A stretch of 64,000 nucleotides of DNA from Pseudomonas rhizophila (GCF_003033885.1 NZ_CP024081.1:5515178-5579177); one strand, 5' to 3'; counted from the first letter of the stretch, positions 14,907 through 25,230 are shown. Numbers and translations are program-made. Notes: generated from the sequence alone by a model not told the origin.

Positions 14907-17819
14907 TCAAAGCCCCTCGTCCAACACCTTCACCAACATATCGACAAAGAAATCCACGCTCTGGCGGGTGGTGACCATCGGCGGTTTGATCTTGAGGATG
15001 TTCAGGTAGTCGCCGGTCGGTTGCATGAAAATACCCAGCTCCCGCAGGCGATTGCACAGCGCCGTGGTTTCTTCGGTGGCCGGCTCGAGGGTGTCGCGGT
15101 TGCGGATCAGTTCCACGCCCAGGTAAAAACCGGAGCCATGCACCGCACCGACCAACGGATATCGGTCGATCAAAGCTTGCAGGCGGGCCTTGAAATGCCC
15201 ACCCACTGCCCGGGCGTTTTCCCACAGTTTTTCTTCTTCCATGACGTCCAGCACGGCCATGCCGATCTGGCAACTGACCGGGCTGCCGCCGGCTGACGAG
15301 AAAAAATACCCTTCTGCTTCCAGCGCCTCGGCGATTTCCCGGCGGGTGATGACCGCTCCCAGCGGCTGGCCGTTACCCATGCCCTTGGCCATGGTGATGA
15401 TGTCCGGTACTACATCCTGTTCTTCGAAGCCCCAAAAAAATTCTCCCATGCGCCCGTAGCCGACTTGCACTTCGTCAGCGATGCAGACGCCGCCGCGCTC
15501 GCGCACCAGCGCGTAGACCTGCTTCAGATACCCCGGCGGCAGTGCGATCCCGCCAGCATTGCCGTACACCGGTTCGCAGATGAAGCCGGCGAGCTGGCGC
15601 TTGTGTTCGGCGATTTTTGCCAGGTTGTGCTCGACGCTGCGCAGGTAGTCCGGCGCGCTGTTGGGGCCGCGGAATTCACCGCGATAAGTGTTTGGCGCGG
15701 TCACCGGATGCACCCAATCCGGGCGACTGCTCAGGGCCTGAGGGTTGTCGGCAATGGACGTCGAGACCGCATCGGCCGCTACCGACCAGCCGTGATAGGC
15801 CTCCAGCACACTGAGCATGTCCCGGCCGCCGCTGTAGGCCCAGGCCAGGCGGATCGCCAGGTCGTTGGCCTCGGTGCCACTGTTGACCAGAAATACCCGA
15901 TCCATGCCGGGCGGCGCCAGCGCCAGCAAGCGCTCGGAAAATTCGGCAATCGCGGCATAGTGAAAGCGGGAGTTGGTGTTGAGCAGCGACCACTGCCGGG
16001 CGGCCACCGCGGCCATGCGCGGATGCCCGTGCCCCAGTACCGCGACGTTGTTGAGCATGTCCAGGTAGGAGCGGCCCTGCATGTCGATCAGGTGATTGCG
16101 CCAGCCGCGCTCAATGCGCGGCGGATCAACGTAATAGTGCTTCTGCGAACGGGCAAAGCTCGCATCGCGACGGGCCAGCAACTGCTGGGGGTCGATCTCT
16201 GGCTCGGCATCACAGGCCAGTCCCAGCAGCACCGCTGGTGAGGGGCAGAGCGCCTGCCAGGCCGGCGCCCTGGATGGCGTGCAGAACAACGGCGGATTGA
16301 GCTGAGCGCCACGACACAACTGCACCCGCAACGGTCCATCGACTTCGCCCAAGACCTGGCCCTTGACCAGCGCAGCCCCGGAATGCAGCGGCGATGTCAC
16401 GCCCCACAGCCGAATGCTCAGTTGCACGCTGTCCAGTTGCAACATGCCGTCGGCAGCCTTGTGCACCACCCCGGCGAACGGCGATTCCAGCGGCGTGCCC
16501 CGCGGCACCTGCAATTCTACGTGTAATGGATAAGTATCCGGTTCAACGGCGCTGTCCGGCCGGGTCCGAGACAACCGGTACTGCCCGTAGCGGCTGGCGG
16601 CCAACCCATGGACCGCGGCGGCTTCACTCAGCAGACGCTGATCGATCCCCTCCTGCTCCCAGTTACCGGCTTCGAAATGCGGGCTCAGTACACCCAGGTC
16701 GATCAGGGCGAACTCGCGGCCCACCAAGGTCGGCAACAGCGGCACAAAGCCTTCACTGGCAACGGGTGGCAGATGGTGGCCCACGGACGTGAGGATCGCC
16801 GCTTCCATCAGTTCGAACGGGACCGACTGAGCAATCCGGAAAATCTCCCACTCATGGTCCAGGTTGTCGCGGCTGTATTGATTTTCCGGGTCAATGGATA
16901 CCTGCTGTTCACCGCTGAGCACCAGCACGGCAGCGCGGGCAACGATCAGCGGCCAAAGCGCCAGCAGCTCCTCATATTGCAGCGGGTTGAGCGCGTTGTA
17001 AGCCTTGATCGCCGGCAGGATGAAAAACGGATCGCCGTCGGCATGGTGCAACAAGGCTGCACAGGTCACCGACAGATCGGTAACGCGCCAGGTGCGGATC
17101 AGGTCGCCGAAGTCGATGACGCCCTGCAATTGCCATTGGCGCTGGGCATCGCGCTGCCAGACCACGTTGTCATCGGTGATGTCCATGTGGATCGCCTGCA
17201 CCGGCAGGCTGGCCTTGAGCGGCTGCAAGCGGCGTTCGGCCTGTTGCGCCGCCTCGGCGATCAGGTTGCGTTCTTGATCATCGTCGATGACGGGCAGCAG
17301 ATGGCCGACCAGTGCATTGGCGTGGCGGGCGTCCCATTGCAGGGTGCGCTCCAGGCCAGGGTGATCGAACGTGGCCAGCGCCAGGTCGATTTGTGCGCAC
17401 AAGCGCCCCAGCCCCGTGACCAGTTCAGGTCCCCAATGGTTAAGCTGGGTGAGCGACTGGCCGTCGATGTACTCCAGCAGTCGTACATGAACCGCTTGCC
17501 CTGCGAGCTCCAGGGTCAACAGATCCTGGCCATTATTGGCGGCGATCACCCGCGGCACTTTTACCGCGCCGTGCTCGGCCAGGTGCTTGAGGGCGGCATG
17601 CTGGGCCTGGAGTTCCTGGACGGCATAGTCACCATGGCAAATCTTCAGCACAAACCGTCCGCGCTCGCTGTCGACGCGATAGTTGAGGTCCTGCTGGCTG
17701 CCCAAGGGTCGCAGGTCACCGCTGAGTCCGTAATTCGAGCGCAGCAGCACCAGCGCCTGTTCGGCACTGATCTGTGGGCTTGGCAAACTGGCACGGTGAA
17801 CCAACGTAGCGAGTGGCAT
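14907..17819 (-). CDS. Fusion: APH-like kinase / M23-like domain / class III aminotransferase
   Basis: A 970-residue protein. Residues about 25-330 are an aminoglycoside-phosphotransferase-fold kinase with the catalytic HMDITDDNVVW and VIDFGD motifs. About 420-540 resembles an M23/LytM or lipoyl-like beta domain (SPFAGVVHKAADGML). About 560-970 is a PLP-dependent class III aminotransferase with SGTEANDLAIRLA, ADEVQVGYGR and the PLP lysine in TMAKGMGNGQP. The kinase resembles hydroxylysine kinase and the C-terminus resembles the phospho-lyases for phosphoethanolamine or phosphohydroxylysine, which suggests phosphorylation and then phosphate elimination of an amino alcohol in one polypeptide. 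Its position beside aguBA might instead mean a polyamine role. Confidence 0.88.
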   Translation of the reverse strand: MPLATLVHRASLPSPQISAEQALVLLRSNYGLSGDLRPLGSQQDLNYRVDSERGRFVLKICHGDYAVQELQAQHAALKHLAEHGAVKVPRVIAANNGQDLLTLELAGQAVHVRLLEYIDGQSLTQLNHWGPELVTGLGRLCAQIDLALATFDHPGLERTLQWDARHANALVGHLLPVIDDDQERNLIAEAAQQAERRLQPLKASLPVQAIHMDITDDNVVWQRDAQRQWQLQGVIDFGDLIRTWRVTDLSVTCAALLHHADGDPFFILPAIKAYNALNPLQYEELLALWPLIVARAAVLVLSGEQQVSIDPENQYSRDNLDHEWEIFRIAQSVPFELMEAAILTSVGHHLPPVASEGFVPLLPTLVGREFALIDLGVLSPHFEAGNWEQEGIDQRLLSEAAAVHGLAASRYGQYRLSRTRPDSAVEPDTYPLHVELQVPRGTPLESPFAGVVHKAADGMLQLDSVQLSIRLWGVTSPLHSGAALVKGQVLGEVDGPLRVQLCRGAQLNPPLFCTPSRAPAWQALCPSPAVLLGLACDAEPEIDPQQLLARRDASFARSQKHYYVDPPRIERGWRNHLIDMQGRSYLDMLNNVAVLGHGHPRMAAVAARQWSLLNTNSRFHYAAIAEFSERLLALAPPGMDRVFLVNSGTEANDLAIRLAWAYSGGRDMLSVLEAYHGWSVAADAVSTSIADNPQALSSRPDWVHPVTAPNTYRGEFRGPNSAPDYLRSVEHNLAKIAEHKRQLAGFICEPVYGNAGGIALPPGYLKQVYALVRERGGVCIADEVQVGYGRMGEFFWGFEEQDVVPDIITMAKGMGNGQPLGAVITRREIAEALEAEGYFFSSAGGSPVSCQIGMAVLDVMEEEKLWENARAVGGHFKARLQALIDRYPLVGAVHGSGFYLGVELIRNRDTLEPATEETTALCNRLRELGIFMQPTGDYLNILKIKPPMVTTRQSVDFFVDMLVKVLDEGL

Positions 17820-18010
17820 ACAACGACCCCTGAGGTGGTTTTATCGGATGTCTATCTCGCCATTGAGTCGGGGGATAAGCAACCCCTCACCACAGCTGAA
17901 TTTACAAGCGCGTGAGAGCCCCCCGAAATATCCCGCTTGCACCGCACTCGCCATGCCGACAAGCTATGCTCCAATCGCTTATGTTGTATTACGGAAGAAG
18001 GCTTATTCGG

Positions 18011-19093
18011 ATGCGCATTCTCATCACCGGCGGTGCCGGTTTTATCGGCTCGGCGCTTATACGGTACTTGATCCTTGATACCGGACATCAGGTCCTGAAC
18101 CTCGACAAGCTGACCTATGCCGGCAATCTCGAATCGCTGAGCAGCATCGATCACGACAGCCGCTACGAATTCGTCCAGGCCGATATCGTCGATCAACCGA
18201 CGGTCAGCGCGATACTGGCAAGGTTCAAGCCTGAGGCCATCATGCATCTGGCGGCCGAGTCCCACGTCGACCGCTCCATCGACGGCCCGGCGGACTTCAT
18301 CCAGACCAATATCGTGGGCACCTACAGCCTGCTGGAAGCCACCCGCGCCTATTGGCAGACCCTGGCCGAGCCGCAGAAGCGCGCGTTTCGCTTCCATCAC
18401 ATCTCCACCGACGAAGTGTATGGCGACCTGCACGGCGTGGATGATTTGTTCACCGAAACCACCGCCTACGCCCCCAGCTCGCCGTACTCGGCGAGCAAGG
18501 CGGCTTCCGACCATCTGGTACGCGCCTGGCAACGCACTTACGGCTTGCCCGTGCTGCTGACCAACTGCTCCAACAACTATGGGCCGTTTCACTTTCCCGA
18601 GAAGCTGATTCCGCTGGTGATCCTCAATGCCCTGGCCGGCAAGCCGTTGCCGGTATACGGCGACGGCCAACAAGTGCGCGACTGGCTGTACGTCGAAGAC
18701 CATGCCCGGGCGCTGCTCAAGGTCGTGACCGAAGGTGCCGTGGGCGAGACCTACAACATCGGCGGCCACAATGAACAGAAGAACATCGACGTGGTGCGCG
18801 GCATCTGCGCCCTGCTCGAAGAACTGGCGCCCCACAAGCCCGACGGCGTGGAGCACTATGCCGACCTGATCACCTTCGTCAAAGACCGCCCCGGCCACGA
18901 CCTGCGCTACGCCATCGATGCCGGCAAGATCGAGCGTGAACTGGGCTGGACGCCCCGGGAAACCTTCGAGACCGGCCTGCGTAAAACCGTGCAGTGGTAC
19001 CTCGAAAACCTGCTGTGGTGCCGGCGTGTCCAGGACGGTAGCTATCAGGGCGAGCGCCTGGGCTCGCTCGACAACAAGGAATCGATTGCATGA
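18011..19093 (+). CDS. rfbB: dTDP-glucose 4,6-dehydratase
   Basis: A 360-residue extended-SDR enzyme, second step of dTDP-L-rhamnose synthesis. The N-terminal Rossmann [31 protein letters not shown] and the catalytic [11 protein letters not shown] motif are intact. The ATG at 18011 begins the family sequence ([11 protein letters not shown]), and GAAGAAGG lies upstream. First gene of rfbBACD; it overlaps rfbA by 4 bases. The rhamnose made goes to lipopolysaccharide core or O-antigen, or to rhamnolipids. Confidence 0.97.
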   Translation: MRILITGGAGFIGSALIRYLILDTGHQVLNLDKLTYAGNLESLSSIDHDSRYEFVQADIVDQPTVSAILARFKPEAIMHLAAESHVDRSIDGPADFIQTNIVGTYSLLEATRAYWQTLAEPQKRAFRFHHISTDEVYGDLHGVDDLFTETTAYAPSSPYSASKAASDHLVRAWQRTYGLPVLLTNCSNNYGPFHFPEKLIPLVILNALAGKPLPVYGDGQQVRDWLYVEDHARALLKVVTEGAVGETYNIGGHNEQKNIDVVRGICALLEELAPHKPDGVEHYADLITFVKDRPGHDLRYAIDAGKIERELGWTPRETFETGLRKTVQWYLENLLWCRRVQDGSYQGERLGSLDNKESIA

Positions 19094-19965
19094 CAAAAGG
19101 TATTGTTCTGGCTGGAGGATCAGGCACACGACTGCATCCCATTACCCTCGGCGTATCCAAGCAGCTACTGCCGATTTATGACAAACCTATGATCTATTAC
19201 CCGATTTCGGTATTGATGCTTGCCGGGATCAAGGAGATTCTGGTTATCTCCACCCCGCAGGATTTGCCGCAATACCGCAACCTGCTAGGCGATGGCAGTC
19301 AGTTCGGTGTGCAATTCAGCTACGCCGAACAACCCTCACCCGATGGCCTGGCTCAGGCCTTCCTGATTGGTGAGCAATTCATTGGCAACGACTCAGTCTG
19401 CCTGATTCTGGGCGACAATATTTTTCATGGATCGTATTTCAGGGATCGATTGCAGACCGCCGCCACCCGGCAGAGCGGTGCGACAGTGTTCGGTTACTGG
19501 GTAAAGGACCCGGAGCGTTTCGGCGTGATCGATTTCGACGCTGAAGATCGTGCCATTTCTATCGAAGAAAAACCCTCCTCCCCCAAGTCCAGCTATGCGG
19601 TAACCGGTCTGTATTTCTATGACAACGATGTCATCCAGATCGCCAAGGCGGTAAAGCCATCCAAACGCGGCGAACTGGAGATTACCGATGTCAACAATGC
19701 CTACCTGCAACGCGGCGACCTGCACGTCGAGCGCTTTGGTCGAGGCTTCGCCTGGCTGGACACCGGCACCCATGACAGTCTGCTAGATGCGTCGCAATAT
19801 GTGCAGACCATCGAGCATCGGCAAGGCCTGAAAGTGGCGTGTCTAGAGGAAATAGCTTATCAACAAGGTTGGGTCAGTCGCGAGCACCTCCTTGAGCGCG
19901 CCAAGTATTTTGGTAAAACCGGTTATGGCCAATACCTGTTCAAGATAGCCGGAGAGCCACAATGA
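19090..19965 (+). CDS. rfbA: Glucose-1-phosphate thymidylyltransferase
   Basis: A 291-residue nucleotidyltransferase that makes dTDP-glucose from dTTP and glucose 1-phosphate. The [13 protein letters not shown] loop, [15 protein letters not shown] and EEKPSSPKS motifs are all present. Coupled by 4-base overlaps to rfbB and rfbC. In this pathway RfbA is the step usually inhibited by dTDP-rhamnose. Confidence 0.97.
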   Translation: MTKGIVLAGGSGTRLHPITLGVSKQLLPIYDKPMIYYPISVLMLAGIKEILVISTPQDLPQYRNLLGDGSQFGVQFSYAEQPSPDGLAQAFLIGEQFIGNDSVCLILGDNIFHGSYFRDRLQTAATRQSGATVFGYWVKDPERFGVIDFDAEDRAISIEEKPSSPKSSYAVTGLYFYDNDVIQIAKAVKPSKRGELEITDVNNAYLQRGDLHVERFGRGFAWLDTGTHDSLLDASQYVQTIEHRQGLKVACLEEIAYQQGWVSREHLLERAKYFGKTGYGQYLFKIAGEPQ

Positions 19966-20507
19966 AAGTCACTCCCACCCGATTGCCGGAAGTCCTGTTA
20001 ATAGAGCCAAAGATCTTCGGAGATGAACGTGGTTTTTTCTACGAAAGCTTCAATGCTCGTGCCTTTGCCGAGGCCACCGGGTTGACGCCTCAATTCGTGC
20101 AGGATAATCACTCCCGTTCAGCCAAGGGAGTTCTGCGTGGCCTGCACTATCAAATCGAACAGGCCCAAGGGAAGCTTGTAAGGGTCACTGATGGGGAAGT
20201 GCTGGATATCGCAGTAGATATCCGCCGCAGCTCTCCGAACTTCGGCCAATGGACCGCAGTTCGTCTTTCAGCAAAAACCGCACATCAATTATGGATTCCA
20301 CCAGGCTTCGCCCATGGCTTCGTCGTGCTCAGCGATTGCGCTGATTTCCTCTACAAGACCACTGACTACTACGCGCCCTCGGCCGAGCGCTGCATTCGCT
20401 GGGACGACCCGGACCTGGCCATCGACTGGGAACTGGAGAGTGCGCCGATCCTCTCACCCAAGGACCAGGCCGGCAAGGCTCTGCACGAGGCCGACCTGTT
20501 CCCATGA
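19962..20507 (+). CDS. rfbC: dTDP-4-dehydrorhamnose 3,5-epimerase
   Basis: A 181-residue cupin-fold epimerase, third step of dTDP-L-rhamnose synthesis. [17 protein letters not shown], the catalytic-His segment [10 protein letters not shown] and [13 protein letters not shown] are all in place. It overlaps both flanking rfb genes by 4 bases. Confidence 0.97.
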   Translation: MKVTPTRLPEVLLIEPKIFGDERGFFYESFNARAFAEATGLTPQFVQDNHSRSAKGVLRGLHYQIEQAQGKLVRVTDGEVLDIAVDIRRSSPNFGQWTAVRLSAKTAHQLWIPPGFAHGFVVLSDCADFLYKTTDYYAPSAERCIRWDDPDLAIDWELESAPILSPKDQAGKALHEADLFP

Positions 20508-21385
20508 GTACCTCCTTGCGCATCCTGATCATCGGCCAGAACGGCCAGGTCTCCCGAGCACTTCAGTCGCGCCTGGCCGGCATGGCTGAGTTGATCGTGC
20601 GCGGCAGCGACCAACTCGACCTGGCGCGCCCCGATCACCTTCGTTCGCCCATCACTGCCCTGCGGCCTGACCTGATCATCAACGCCGCCGCCCACACCGC
20701 CGTCGACCAGGCCGAGAGCGAACCGGAACGGGCCTTCGCCATCAATGCCACGGCGCCGGGCGTCCTGGCTCAAGTGGCGGTCGAGTTGGGTGTCCCGCTG
20801 ATCCACTACTCCACCGATTACGTCTTCGATGGCCGCAAGCCTGAGCCCTACACCGAGACCGACTCGCCCAACCCGCTGAGTGTCTATGGGCGCAGCAAGC
20901 TGGCCGGCGAGGACGCCATTCGCCACATCGCCGGGCAGCACCTGATTTTGCGCACCAGTTGGGTGTACTCCAACGAAGGCCGCAACTTCCTATTGACCAT
21001 GCAACGCCTGCTGCAGGAAAAATCGCACCTGCGGGTGGTGGACGATCAGATCGGCGCACCGACCTGGGCCGGGACTATCGCCGACAGCACCGCCCACTTG
21101 ATTGAACGTTGGCAGGCCGGCCGGTGCGGCGCCTGGGGGACTTACCACCTGACGGCGCAGGGTGAAACGTCCTGGTTCGGCTTTGCCCAGGCCATCGGCG
21201 AGCACCTGATCGAGCAGCACAAACCCTGCGCGGTGCTTGAGCCCATCCCCTCCAGTGCTTACCCGACCCCGGCCCCACGCCCGCTGAACTCGCGTCTGGA
21301 TTGCACACGCCTGCTTCAGCAATGGGGTGTAAGTCAGCCAGACTGGCAAAGCGCGCTGCACCAGTGCCTTGCCGCCGGACACTAG
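20504..21385 (+). CDS. rfbD: dTDP-4-dehydrorhamnose reductase
   Basis: A 293-residue SDR enzyme, the NAD(P)H-dependent last step to dTDP-L-rhamnose. GQNGQV nucleotide loop, INAAAHTAVDQAE, STDYVFDG and YGRSKLAGE catalytic motifs are intact. Last gene of the coupled rfbBACD set. The order is B-A-C-D here, whereas I recall B-D-A-C in P. aeruginosa, so the operon has been internally reordered between species. Confidence 0.97.
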   Translation: MSTSLRILIIGQNGQVSRALQSRLAGMAELIVRGSDQLDLARPDHLRSPITALRPDLIINAAAHTAVDQAESEPERAFAINATAPGVLAQVAVELGVPLIHYSTDYVFDGRKPEPYTETDSPNPLSVYGRSKLAGEDAIRHIAGQHLILRTSWVYSNEGRNFLLTMQRLLQEKSHLRVVDDQIGAPTWAGTIADSTAHLIERWQAGRCGAWGTYHLTAQGETSWFGFAQAIGEHLIEQHKPCAVLEPIPSSAYPTPAPRPLNSRLDCTRLLQQWGVSQPDWQSALHQCLAAGH

Positions 21386-21415
21386 GCATAATGCGCCTGT
21401 CCCCACAGGCGCCTG

Positions 21416-23230
21416 ATGCTCATGAATTCCACTCTTCCCCGCAGACCCCGCTGGCGCAGCCTGGCCTTGCTTGCGCTGTGCCTGGCGCCGTTGCTGTGGC
21501 CGCTGGAACATCTGGCCGAGCGTTACTACCGCAGTGAACTGGCCGGGCAGAACCGCCAGACCCTCGATCTCTACGTCGCCAACCTGTTGGGCACCCTGCA
21601 TCGCTATGAAGTGCTGCCACAGATTCTCGGTGAGCTGCCGGCCCTGCGCGCCACTTTACTGGCACCGGACGACGGCATCATCCAAGGCAATGCCAATCGA
21701 CTGCTGAAAAACATCAGCGCCCAGACCGGCGCAGAAGTCATGTACCTGATGGACCCCACCGGCAAGACCCTCGCGGCATCGAACTGGGATAAACACGACA
21801 GTTTCGTCGGACGCAATTTTGCCTTCCGGCCGTACTACATCGAGGCGATGGCCGGGCGGCTGGGACGCTTCTTCGGCTTGGGCACCACCTCGGCCAAGCG
21901 CGGTTACTTCTTCGCCGCTGCCGTGCGCGACCGGGAAAAAGTGATCGGCGTACTGGTGGTCAAGGTGGATCTGGACCACACCGAAAGCCTCTGGGGCAAA
22001 ACCCCCGAACAACTGCTGGTGACCGACCACAACGGCGTGGTGATCCTCACTTCGCGACAAGAATGGCGATTTCGCGCGACCCGCCCCTTAAGTGACGAGG
22101 AGCGCCAGTCCATCAGCGCCGTACAGCCCTACCCGACCCGCGACCCCAAGCCGCTGAATCTGGATGCGAACGCCTGGCTGATCCAGACCCAGTCCATTGA
22201 GGAGACCCGCTGGAGCGTGAGCATTCTCGCCCCGCGTACCCTGATCGACCGTCCGGTGCGCACCGTGGTGGTCATCGGCGGTGCGGCCTTGCTGGTCCTG
22301 ATGCTGTTGCTCGGGTTGATGATGCAGCGCCGGCGGCATTACCTGGACCGCATCGCCTTCGAAGGCAAGGCCCGTCAGGAGCTGGAAGGCCGGGTAGCCG
22401 AGCGCACCAGTGACCTGGAAGGCCTGAACCGGCGACTCAAGCAAGAGGTGCTGGAACGCGAGCAGGCCCAGCAGGAACTGGTCCGCGCCCAGGATGACCT
22501 GGTGCAAGCCGGCAAGCTGTCAGCCCTGGGCACCATGTCGGCCAGCATCAGCCACGAACTCAACCAGCCGCTGGCGGCGATCCGCAGCTATGCCGAAAAC
22601 GCCGAAATATTGCTCGATCACCAGCGTACCGAGGACGCCCGAGGCAACCTCAAGCTGATCAGTGAGCTGACCGCTCGCATGGCCTCGATCATTGCCCACT
22701 TGCGCGCCTTCGCCCGCCGCGACCGTCACGCCCCGGAAAGTGTCGCCCTGCAACCGGCGCTGGACGATGCCCTGGCACTGCTCGCCAAGCGCCGGCGCAG
22801 CATGGAAGTGGAACTGATCCGCGACCTGCCGGCCGCCACTTTGTGGGTCGAGGCCGGGGAAACGCGCTTGCGCCAGGTGCTCGGCAACCTGCTGGCCAAC
22901 GCTCTCGACGCCCTGACTGAAAAAGGCCCGCCGCGCAAACTCTGGCTCAGTGCCGAAGCCACCGAAACCGGCGTCAACCTGTACATCCGCGATAACGGCC
23001 CGGGGTTTTGCATGGAAGCCCTTGGTCGCGCGGGCGAGCCCTTCTACACCACCAAGACCCGCACCCAGGGCCTTGGCCTGGGGCTGGCGATTTGCGACAC
23101 CCTGATGCGCGCCTTCGGCGGTGAACTGTCGTTCGCCAATCACAAGGAAGGCGGCGCCCTGATTACCCTGAAGTTGCGCGCTGGCGCGCCCGGTGTGAGC
23201 CTGCAACCGTCCGAGGACCGTAGTGTATGA
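21416..23230 (+). CDS. dctB: C4-dicarboxylate sensor histidine kinase
   Basis: A 604-residue inner-membrane kinase. TM1 is near 15-33, a periplasmic double-Cache sensor spans about 35-280, and TM2 (VVVIGGAALLVLMLLLGLMM) is near 282-302. A cytoplasmic coiled coil follows, then the H-box ASISHELNQPLAAIRSYAE and ATP-binding N, G1 and G2 boxes. It senses succinate, fumarate or malate and phosphorylates DctD. It overlaps dctD by 4 bases. The start could be the ATG at 21416 or 21422. The name rests on domain layout and on the rfb-dctBD adjacency, which I recall in P. aeruginosa. Confidence 0.88.
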   Translation: MLMNSTLPRRPRWRSLALLALCLAPLLWPLEHLAERYYRSELAGQNRQTLDLYVANLLGTLHRYEVLPQILGELPALRATLLAPDDGIIQGNANRLLKNISAQTGAEVMYLMDPTGKTLAASNWDKHDSFVGRNFAFRPYYIEAMAGRLGRFFGLGTTSAKRGYFFAAAVRDREKVIGVLVVKVDLDHTESLWGKTPEQLLVTDHNGVVILTSRQEWRFRATRPLSDEERQSISAVQPYPTRDPKPLNLDANAWLIQTQSIEETRWSVSILAPRTLIDRPVRTVVVIGGAALLVLMLLLGLMMQRRRHYLDRIAFEGKARQELEGRVAERTSDLEGLNRRLKQEVLEREQAQQELVRAQDDLVQAGKLSALGTMSASISHELNQPLAAIRSYAENAEILLDHQRTEDARGNLKLISELTARMASIIAHLRAFARRDRHAPESVALQPALDDALALLAKRRRSMEVELIRDLPAATLWVEAGETRLRQVLGNLLANALDALTEKGPPRKLWLSAEATETGVNLYIRDNGPGFCMEALGRAGEPFYTTKTRTQGLGLGLAICDTLMRAFGGELSFANHKEGGALITLKLRAGAPGVSLQPSEDRSV

Positions 23231-24615
23231 CCATCGATAACCGGATTGAGGTGGTGTTGATCGACGACGATCCCCACTTGCGTCAGGCCTTGAGCCAGAC
23301 CCTCGACCTGGCCGGCCTGAAGGTCCTGTCCCTGGCCGAGGCCAAAGGCGTGGCCGGGCAACTGTCTCGCGACTGGCCGGGTGTGGTGGTCAGTGACATT
23401 CGCATGCCGGGCATCGACGGCCTTGAGTTGCTGAGCGAACTCCATGCCCAGGACCCGGAGCTGCCGGTGTTGCTGATCACCGGCCATGGCGACGTGCCGC
23501 TGGCAGTCCAGGCCATGCGCGCCGGAGCCTATGACTTCCTTGAGAAACCTTTCCCCAGCGATCACCTGCTCGACAGCGTGCGCCGGGCCCTGGCCTTGCG
23601 GCGCCTGGTACTGGACAACCGCAGCCTGCGCCTGGCCCTGAGCGACCGCCATGAACTCAGCGCCCGGCTCGTCGGCCAATCGCCCTCGATACTGCGCCTG
23701 CGCGAGCAGATCGGTGCGTTAGCGGCGACCCGCGCCGATGTGCTGATCCTCGGAGAAACCGGGGCCGGCAAGGAGGTAGTCGCCCGAGCCCTGCACGATC
23801 TGTCGGGCCGGCGCAACGGCCCGTTCGTCGCGATCAACGCCGGAGCCCTGGCCGAGTCGGTGGTGGAGAGCGAGCTGTTCGGTCATGAGCCCGGCGCTTT
23901 CACCGGCGCGCAGAAGCGCCGCATCGGCAAGTTCGAGTTCGCCAACGGCGGTACGCTGTTTCTCGATGAAATCGAAAGCATGAGCCTGGACGTTCAGGTC
24001 AAACTGCTGCGGCTGCTGCAAGAGCGGGTAGTGGAACGACTGGGGGGCAATCAACAGATCCCGCTGGACATCCGCGTCATCGCCGCCACCAAGGAAGACC
24101 TGCGTCAGGCCGCTGATCAGGGTCGTTTTCGCGCCGACCTGTATTACCGCCTGAACGTCGCGCCGTTGCGTATCCCCCCGCTGCGTGAACGCGGTGAGGA
24201 TGCCCTGATGCTGTTCCAGCATTTCGCCGACGAAGCCAGCGCCCGTCACGGCCTGCCGCCCCACGAGTTGCAACCGGCCCAACGGGCATTGCTGCTGCGC
24301 CATAGCTGGCCGGGCAACGTGCGAGAATTGCAGAACGCCGCCGAGCGTTTTGCCCTGGGTCTGGAGCTGGCCCTGGACAACAGCGCGCCCGACGGTAGCC
24401 CCGGTGCCCCGGTCGAAGTGATCAGCGGCGGCTTGAGCGAGCAGGTGGAGAACTTCGAGAAAACCCTGATCGCCGCCGAACTGGCCCGCCCTCACAGCTC
24501 GGTGCGCAGCCTCGCCGAAGCCCTGGGCATTCCGCGCAAGACCTTGCACGACAAGTTACGCAAGCATGGGCTGAACTTCGGCGATAGCCAGGGCCATGCC
24601 GATGAGTCCGATTGA
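23227..24615 (+). CDS. dctD: Sigma-54-dependent response regulator of C4-dicarboxylate transport
   Basis: A 462-residue NtrC-type activator. The receiver domain (8-120) has DDD acidic residues and the phospho-acceptor Asp in VVSDIRMPG. The AAA+ domain has GETGAGKE, the sigma-54 contact GAFTGA and a RLNVAPLRIPPLRER segment. A C-terminal Fis-type HTH (VRSLAEALGIPRKTLHDKLRKHG) follows. It activates dicarboxylate transporter genes, but dctPQM are not adjacent in this window. Translationally coupled to dctB. Confidence 0.9.
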   Translation: MTIDNRIEVVLIDDDPHLRQALSQTLDLAGLKVLSLAEAKGVAGQLSRDWPGVVVSDIRMPGIDGLELLSELHAQDPELPVLLITGHGDVPLAVQAMRAGAYDFLEKPFPSDHLLDSVRRALALRRLVLDNRSLRLALSDRHELSARLVGQSPSILRLREQIGALAATRADVLILGETGAGKEVVARALHDLSGRRNGPFVAINAGALAESVVESELFGHEPGAFTGAQKRRIGKFEFANGGTLFLDEIESMSLDVQVKLLRLLQERVVERLGGNQQIPLDIRVIAATKEDLRQAADQGRFRADLYYRLNVAPLRIPPLRERGEDALMLFQHFADEASARHGLPPHELQPAQRALLLRHSWPGNVRELQNAAERFALGLELALDNSAPDGSPGAPVEVISGGLSEQVENFEKTLIAAELARPHSSVRSLAEALGIPRKTLHDKLRKHGLNFGDSQGHADESD

Positions 24616-24660
24616 GTCTGCTTGAGTGATTGCCATCTTCCCTTTCAAAAGAGGCCCTGC

Positions 24661-25116
24661 ATGAACCGCGACAGCCGCTACCTGGAATCGATCCTGCACC
24701 ACGACATCCCGTTGACGCGGGACATGGGCCTGAAGGTGCTCGACTGGCAGGCCCGGCAACTGCGCCTGTTTTTACCGCTGGAGGCCAACGTCAACCACAA
24801 GAGCACCATGTTCGGCGGCAGCCTGTACTGCGGCGCGGTGCTGGGTGGCTGGGGCTGGCTGCACCTGGCCCTGCGCGAAGAGGGCATTGAGGACGGGCAT
24901 ATCGTCATTCAGGAAGGGCAGATCAGCTATCCACTGCCAGTCACGAGGGACGCCACAGTCATTTGCCAGGCTCCCGAAGAAAAGGTCTGGAAACGCTTCC
25001 TGGCCACCTACCGGCGCTACGGACGCGCACGACTGACCTTGCAGACCCAGGTGATAAATGCCGGGAGCGAAGCTCCAGCGGTGCAATTTGTGGGGCAGTA
25101 CGTGTTGCACCGCTGA
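24661..25116 (+). CDS. YiiD C-terminal-type thioesterase
   Basis: A 151-residue hotdog-fold protein matching the YiiD_C thioesterase family: an N-terminal IPLTRDMGLKVLDW, NVNHKSTMFGGSLYCGAVLGGWGWLHLAL (the hotdog helix), and GQISYPLPVTRDATVICQAP. It should hydrolyse an acyl thioester in the cytoplasm; the substrate is unknown. It lies 45 bases after dctD and may share its transcript. No strong Shine-Dalgarno is seen. A BIME follows it. Confidence 0.8.
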   Translation: MNRDSRYLESILHHDIPLTRDMGLKVLDWQARQLRLFLPLEANVNHKSTMFGGSLYCGAVLGGWGWLHLALREEGIEDGHIVIQEGQISYPLPVTRDATVICQAPEEKVWKRFLATYRRYGRARLTLQTQVINAGSEAPAVQFVGQYVLHR

Positions 25117-25138
25117 CCCCCGAGCATCACAAAAAACC

Positions 25139-25230
25139 CTGTGGCGAGGGAGCTTGCTCCCGCTCGGCTGCGCAGCAGACGCATTGGGGCCGCTTCGCAG
25201 CCCAGCGGGAGCAAGCTCCCTCGCCACAAC
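25139..25230. repeat. BIME of the GTGGCGAGGGAGCTTGCTCCC type
   Basis: Two inverted copies of the second REP variant (GTGGCGAGGGAGCTTGCTCCC and GGGAGCAAGCTCCCTCGCCAC) around a short loop, between convergent genes. Confidence 0.8.

Noticed and set aside
16608..17915. Long plus-strand open frame (435 codons) opposite the kinase/aminotransferase fusion
   Set aside because: Antisense to a gene with complete motifs; typical of high-GC DNA. The same applies to long frames at 3953-5056, 29905-31440, 39011-40228 and 33571-34917.
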